Below, piece by piece: positions 59,892-64,000 of a DNA stretch of 64,000 nt. The stretch's first letter is position 1. Each line of letters begins with the position of its first letter. The DNA lies in assembly GCA_951394045.1 (NCBI GenBank), contig OX595997.1, forward strand, positions 124,001-188,000. Reading direction: 5' to 3'. The DNA comes from Nitzschia sp. DOCU1 (lineage: Eukaryota > Bacillariophyta > Bacillariophyceae > Bacillariales > Bacillariaceae). The position numbers were made by a program, and so were the translations under genes. The notes under the pieces are model-generated. The model did no database searches, was not told the origin of the DNA, and worked only from the letters and a program-made list of their open reading frames with translations.

Positions 59892-60704
59892 TTAGAGATG
59901 TGTTGGATGGGGACAAATGGATGGGGACAAACTTGTCGCCAACTTTGGCTTTGGCTTATGGACGTGATTCGATTCATGCAACTTTTTGGTGAATTCGAGG
60001 CGCTCGCAGAACTGGGTAAACTCGTCCAAACTGTGGTCAATCGGCTCAAAACCTTGTAGGATCATCTGCTGACACCAACTAGCAGGAATGGCGAACTCCG
60101 CATGCTCAATGATTTCGTCATTGGGAAGTTTGTTGAGTGCTCCACGGTTGCTGTCAAACATCGCCAAGTAGCTGTTGAGTTGCTGGAAGCGGCTGATGTA
60201 CTCCTTCATCGTCATCTCAGGAGGCTTGCGGCACAAACAGCGCGTGTAACGTTTCTGGGTCTGCAAGGCACGTGCTGGCAAAAAGTAGTTGGTCACTCCT
60301 TGGAGGACGGTCTTCAGATTTGGAATACTTTCGTTCCCCACGGTCGCTGCGGTTTCCTCGAACCTGGCGAGGGCCTTGCCGGTAAGGATACAGCGGTCGA
60401 ACTCGTATCTTTGTGGACCAGTGGTCAAGTTCTGACCTTTGATCACTTTGTTTGCCTTTTCCTGGAGGCAAAACCAAGTTTCAGGCGACTCGTCGCCGTT
60501 GAACGGGAGAACCGATAGTTCAAACTGAGTGGAGGCTGGGTCCTCTGGAACATTGCGACACTTGAAGGTAACCAACTTTTCCTTGTTCACTGCAACTTCA
60601 GGTTCACGCTGGATTGGAATCAGGGCTCGTTGAAACCCCTTTCTCACCATGTCATGTCGAGGAATAGCAGCGGCAGCGGCAACGGTTGCGTTAGAGAGCT
60701 TCAT
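59892..60704 (-). pseudogene. LTR-4 gag (Retrotrans_gag type), pol missing
   Basis: The best start is ATG 60704 (MKLSNATVAAAAAIPRHDMV), 40 bp from the LTR. The 270-residue protein has a typical retrotransposon gag core: KTVLQGVTNYFLPARALQTQ, KRYTRCLCRKPPEMTMKEYI, FQQLNSYLAMF. It ends with a basic His/Lys/Pro stretch at 59892 without a zinc knuckle or pol, so the element is truncated 3' of gag. In diatoms this gag type occurs in LTR elements; here it may belong with the Copia RNase H found on the other side of the same LTR. Confidence 0.75.
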
Positions 60705-60744
60705 CTTGAATAACTTGATCTTGATCACGACGATTGTCGTGTAG

Positions 60745-61342
60745 TGTTAACACTATGCACTACGTCGTTTGTAGGATCGAAATAGTTGTGGAAATTGTGA
60801 CTAGATTACAAACTAGATGTATTTCTCATGCAAGCTGTCTCGTAGCCCTGCGTTGCTTTGGTAGACTTGAGACCTTTGACAGGTATCGCCACAATCCGAA
60901 CAGGAGGTTGACTTGTCTTTAAACTAACTACGACGTTCCACTAGGGTTCTTTGGAAGTCATCAGCTACTCTGGAATAAAGTATAGTAGTTGCAATGTCAC
61001 CGGGGTGCCAGATCTTAGGTGACATTGACACTAGGATCTCATCGGCATACGACTAGCTGGAGTCGATGCGCGATGCTTGCGTCACGTAAGGTCACGCCGT
61101 TGGTGACGTCAATAGGTAATGGGCCTTGTCCGATGATGTCTGAGACCGGCCTGGCGTCCGCATCCAAGCGCAACGCTTCCGTCATGCTACGTCATCACAC
61201 ATTTGAATGATAGTGCATGATAACAGTAATTATAATTTAGGTAAGTCACTACATTGGTGTTTCGGGGCGTGGGTTGGCGATACAGCGATATCGCCAACCA
61301 ACTCGCTGAAACGTCAGCAGAGGGCACGGGCGCACTCAAACA
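60745..61342 (-). repeat. LTR-4, solo-placed between RNase H and gag (598 bp, bounds inferred)
   Basis: In minus direction it starts TGTTTGAGTGCGCC directly after the purine tract GAGGGGAG and ends GTGTTAACA just before the gag leader, giving TGTT...AACA ends. It contains TGACGTCA at 61104-61111, several CGTCA half sites (61079-61200) and a hairpin at 61272-61299. No second copy is in the window, so the ends rest on the flanking PPT and the ends themselves. Confidence 0.6.
61272..61299. repeat. Hairpin in LTR-4
   Basis: GGTTGGCGAT (61272-61281) and ATCGCCAACC (61290-61299) are perfect inverted 10-mers around an 8-base loop. Confidence 0.85.
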
Positions 61343-61353
61343 CTCCCCTCAAT
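61343..61353 (-). other. LTR-4 polypurine tract
   Basis: On the minus strand GATTGAGGGGAG precedes the LTR start TGTTTG. The octamer GAGGGGAG is the same as at the Copia-1 3' LTR. Confidence 0.6.
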
Positions 61354-61568
61354 CTCGATACGACTTGAGATTGCCGGGATACAACAATGACGCATGAAAA
61401 AAAGGGAAATGGAGGGATCATCTCCAACCATGAGTTACAAATAATGATGGGATGGAGTTAACATCTCGAACCGCGGGCATAGGTGGTTCAATCGCAAGCG
61501 ACCTAATCCACCTAGGGTGCAGTAAGTGGGGGGAAGCTGGTTCAGCCGGTGCAACAGCTTAGTCCAGC

Positions 61569-61970
61569 TTAGGAGGGAACAATCCAGTGGAGCAGAGCCC
61601 GGATGTGGTAGTCCCGCAGTTCACCGGCAGGGAGAGCCTTTGTCAAAATGTCAGCACGATTTGCCTTCGTGTTAACATAGGCAGTCCGCCATTCATCTCT
61701 TGCAACACCTTCACGAACAAAGTGGTACGAGATACTCTGAGTTTTCTTCTTCCGAGCAGATTCGAGGATGGTGGTATTTAAATTGTTGTCGCCGTAGATG
61801 TACGCAGGTCCGTCAATTGCAATACCCATCATTCGGAGCTTATAACGAAGTCCCCGAAGGTATTCAGTGCATTGTCGCATGCTTGTGAATTCGGCTCCAA
61901 AACTTGAACTCTCAACGCTGGTTTGTTTCTTCGAGAACCAATAGATGAGGGCACTGTTCAAACCACACCC
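61569..61970 (-). pseudogene. Copia RNase H C-terminal fragment upstream of LTR-4
   Basis: From about 61970 the minus frame reads LNSALIYWFSKKQTSVESSS, FGAEFTSMRQCTEYLRGLRY, YIYGDNNLNTTILES, YHFVREGV and NRADILTKALPAGE, the classic end of Copia pol (RNase H with 'KADxLTK'). It stops at 61569, 227 bp before LTR-4. The upstream part of pol is missing; at 61963 unrelated sequence shared with 63599-63670 begins. It is closely similar in layout to the Copia-1 RNase H end but a different sequence. Confidence 0.85.
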
Positions 61971-62034
61971 ACCCTTCCCAATGCATCTTCCTCTGCTCCA
62001 TCCAATGGCTCGTCCATTACCTCAACGACTACTG
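61963..62034. repeat. 72-bp direct repeat, left copy (right copy 63599-63670)
   Basis: CCACACCCxCCCTTCCCAAT...GACTACTG; four mismatches between the copies. The right copy is inside the minus-strand gene at 63588-64000 (its VVIEVMDEPLVGAEEDALGR stretch). The left copy therefore looks like a captured or duplicated piece of that gene at the break of the Copia fragment. Confidence 0.85.
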
Positions 62035-62141
62035 TATGGCCATAGCCCTTGAGAAAACTTCTGGAGCAGGTGTTGGATGGGCGGCAGCGAAACCACCAAT
62101 AATCGTTTGCGATACTTTTGATGATTCACACTTCAAGCGAG

Positions 62142-63178
62142 TTATTGTATCAAGAAATGCGTCACAAATCCACTTTCCCTTCTCAAGGGGGATAGGCGGT
62201 TCCTTGCAACAACAACGAATGTATTCGGCACACCACAGATGACGTGCCCACTTGAAAGTTTAATGTCAGACATTTTGATGCGGCCACCCGAATTGTTGGT
62301 TTCATCGCTTGTGGTAAAGCCATCGCTATCACCCAAGGTCTCGATATCTGTGCAGTCATCGAGAGTAACCTCACTCGGACCAGGACCCTTTGTTGCTGTG
62401 GAAAATAGGAGTGCAAGAGGAAAAGCAAGGGACGGTGGATAAAAATTATCCCATGCAACCCGGGCCATGTCAAGAGCACAGCTCAAAGTAGTTGGTGGAA
62501 CATGCTCCTTGCTTTGCCCTAACAGCAATTGAATTGTTTCGGCCACTTTCATTTCAAGTTGTCCTTTGGCTTGCAAGCTACTGCTTGGTGGTGGTAGTGG
62601 TGGTGGCTCCTCATGGTGCAGTTGCTTGCTCGTCCGCAGTGGTTGGACGAATTTCATGGCGTCATTGTATGCCTTTTGCCAGAGATCTTTCCTTTTCGCG
62701 GCAACAAGTTCATTCGATTGATTTGTTGTCAAAAGCCAAAATAAAAAGAGGAACTTGCGTTTCGATTCTTTATTTGGTTCAATGGACACATTGAACTGAT
62801 GCGCTTGGACAACAATTGTTTCGTCCGCATCATAGGATTCGGGAACGATTGTTTGCTTTCCAGTCTATTCAACACCAAAGTCCACATCTAGCGCCTTTGC
62901 CCATGCTTCTGGCAGCATCCACTTGTCTCGGAATATAGCATTGGTGGCAAAAAGGGATTTCAAATGTACCACGGCATCTGCTACTACACCGATTTTGGTG
63001 CTTAGAGGACCTATCATTTGAATTCCTTTTGCAGGATGGTCCATTGATATGTTTTGGAAATATGTCTTAAAGCGGTTCAAATGATACGGCCTATTGATGA
63101 AGATATGGTGATCTGACCATTGCCATGGTTGATGGAACGAATTGCTTTTCGTGTTGTCATCGTGCTGATGCCAAGAGG
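62142..63178 (-). pseudogene. Unknown protein with one in-frame TAG
   Basis: The minus frame is open from about 63178 (SWHQHDDNTKSNSFHQPWQW) to 62142, except for TAG at 62865-62867 (after DVDFGVE). It has no recognised domain. Features: a Pro-rich run (EEPPPLPPPSSSLQAKG), a helical segment (LEMKVAETIQLLLGQ), and a Ser/Thr/Asp-rich stretch (TLGDSDGFTTSDETNNSGG). No ATG precedes the first conserved-looking part; MNRFKTYFQ at 63080 comes from a TTG. It lies between the two 72-bp repeats, so it may belong to an inserted segment. TAG could be CAG mutated. Confidence 0.4.
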
Positions 63179-63587
63179 ACTACTTTGATTTATTTTATTC
63201 ATGACCCAGAGGGCAGTCACGGGCGCAAGATGTTTCTACGGGATTTGTGACCACTAGACTCATCAGGAAAGAGAAAATATGGGCGTACTCATATCTATGC
63301 CAGAGGTGTCACAACCCATTATTAATCCCCTAAATCATACCTCCAATCCACAACACAACTTATTAGCTACCTCACCACTACCCCAAGCCCTTCTCATTTC
63401 TTGATCTCACTCTTCCCCTTTAGCACTCCTCAACTACCTTTACCTCATCACCTCACCAGTTCCAAATGGCTTCGCACCTACCAATTGCAACACCCTCTCT
63501 ACACCCTGTTTGTCACTCACCACACCGCTCCTAAATTACAAATTCTTTTTCCACTATGGAATAGCCTCACCATTTCTATGTGTTATG
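63179..63587. other. Intergenic region, nothing recognised
   Basis: About 410 bp, rich in CCTCACCA/CACCTCACC pyrimidine-Ala motifs on the plus strand (63370-63460). No convincing gene on either strand. Confidence 0.5.
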
Positions 63588-64000
63588 CTATACACCTACC
63601 ACACCCGCCCTTCCCAATGCATCTTCCTCTGCTCCAACCAATGGCTCATCCATTACCTCAATGACTACTGGATTTCCCTGATCATCCGCAATCAGAATCG
63701 AAAACATCTCTTCTTCCTGCCCTTCTTGTAGCCTATCTCTCCTGCGCCTGCCTCCATTAGCATCCCGCCACTCTTGTCGAACCTCTAACTCCAAGTCCTT
63801 GGCATCTGCCCTGTTCCTATCCTTGATCACCATTTTTATCTTCGCAATCTCCTTAACGACGTAAGGAATGATATGGCAGCACCAAAGTTCTTGGTCAATA
63901 AGCTTCCTATGTTTTGCTTCAGTCAAGTCACTCAGCGGAATCCGGCCATGAGCTCTACTTGTCAAGTCGACACCCTTTTGTTTGGTCTTCTGATATTCTT
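63588..64000 (-). CDS. Unknown charged protein, 5' end beyond window
   Basis: The minus frame is open from the right edge (KTKQKGVDLTSRAHGRIPLS) to a stop at 63588. The readable 137 residues are highly charged, with a likely helical/coiled region (KLIDQELWCCHIIPYVVKEI, then DLELEVRQEWRDANGGRRRR) and an acidic tail VVIEVMDEPLVGAEED. No domain is recognised. The tail carries the 72-bp repeat shared with 61963-62034. Confidence 0.45.
   Translation of the reverse strand, partial: EYQKTKQKGVDLTSRAHGRIPLSDLTEAKHRKLIDQELWCCHIIPYVVKEIAKIKMVIKDRNRADAKDLELEVRQEWRDANGGRRRRDRLQEGQEEEMFSILIADDQGNPVVIEVMDEPLVGAEEDALGRAGVVGV

Noticed and set aside
61010..61210. tRNA or small RNA gene near 61.0-61.2 kb
   Set aside because: Repeated GTCAC/GTGAC motifs suggested pairing, but no cloverleaf could be drawn; the region fits an LTR with CRE half sites.
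17882..62867. Reassignment of TAG (or TGA) to a sense codon
   Set aside because: Several frames are interrupted once by TAG or TGA, but many other genes end properly on these codons (for example the LRR and pol ends), and each case is explained by a simple transition or recoding.

Overview
The window looks like repeat-rich nuclear DNA of a microalga, most probably a pennate diatom. This is inferred from the retroelement families: Copia proteins of the diatom CoDi type with a DRGANGG protease motif and no visible zinc-binding integrase head, a tyrosine-recombinase retroelement, and a piggyBac-like transposase, together with a few host-type genes (MFS transporter, sulfotransferase, GT8 glycosyltransferase). 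No prokaryotic operons, rRNA genes or convincing tRNA genes were seen. Most of the window is transposable-element sequence in various states of decay.

Layout. 1-3.8 kb: 5' part of a Ty3/gypsy element on the minus strand, one frame from gag to RNase H, running off the left edge. 3.8-8.0 kb: a three-times frameshifted minus-strand gene with a 16-G tract, a pair of 74-bp inverted arms, and a frameshifted plus-strand gene that may be a 2-oxoglutarate oxygenase-like protein. 8.06-8.8 kb and 45.3-48.9 kb: the two halves of one gene (zinc-binding DUF6729-like head, DDE-like core, DEDDy 3'-5' exonuclease). It was split by a nested retrotransposon with a perfect 5-bp target duplication.

The nest, 8.8-45.3 kb. 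Copia-1 (minus strand, two identical 401-bp LTRs at 8806-9206 and 44930-45330, TSD ATCCA) carries two insertions. Copia-2 (plus strand, 9701-14981, 226-bp LTRs, TSD GCGTT) sits in its RNase H coding region. YR-3 (minus strand, complete at 36372-42689) sits in its gag. YR-3 has gag, RT-RNase H and tyrosine recombinase frames and terminal repeats in the order A1-ORFs-B1-A2-B2, the split-direct-repeat layout of PAT/Ngaro-type elements.

Assembly warning. 14177-23868 and 30994-40685 are the same sequence, offset 16817 bp. The first copy ends at a 200-N gap (23869-24068). The second starts abruptly inside Copia-2 pol, next to a host segment (24069-30993: acidic protein tail, MFS transporter, sulfotransferase, double-domain GT8 protein, SDR fragment). 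If the 16817 bp are removed, the nest becomes 19708 bp with each element present once. A false duplication with a chimeric host segment is therefore the simplest reading, but a true segmental duplication is not excluded.

Right part, 49-64 kb: a piggyBac-like pseudogene, a PIF/Harbinger transposase fragment, an LRR pseudogene, a gene with NUMOD1-like repeats, tandem repeats, an acidic protein, a broken unknown gene, an RNase H-LTR-gag tandem junction of another LTR element (LTR-4), and two unknown minus-strand genes. Probably only the genes in 24.3-30.6 kb are intact host genes. The perfect CRE palindrome TGACGTCA recurs in the terminal repeats of Copia-1, YR-3 and LTR-4.
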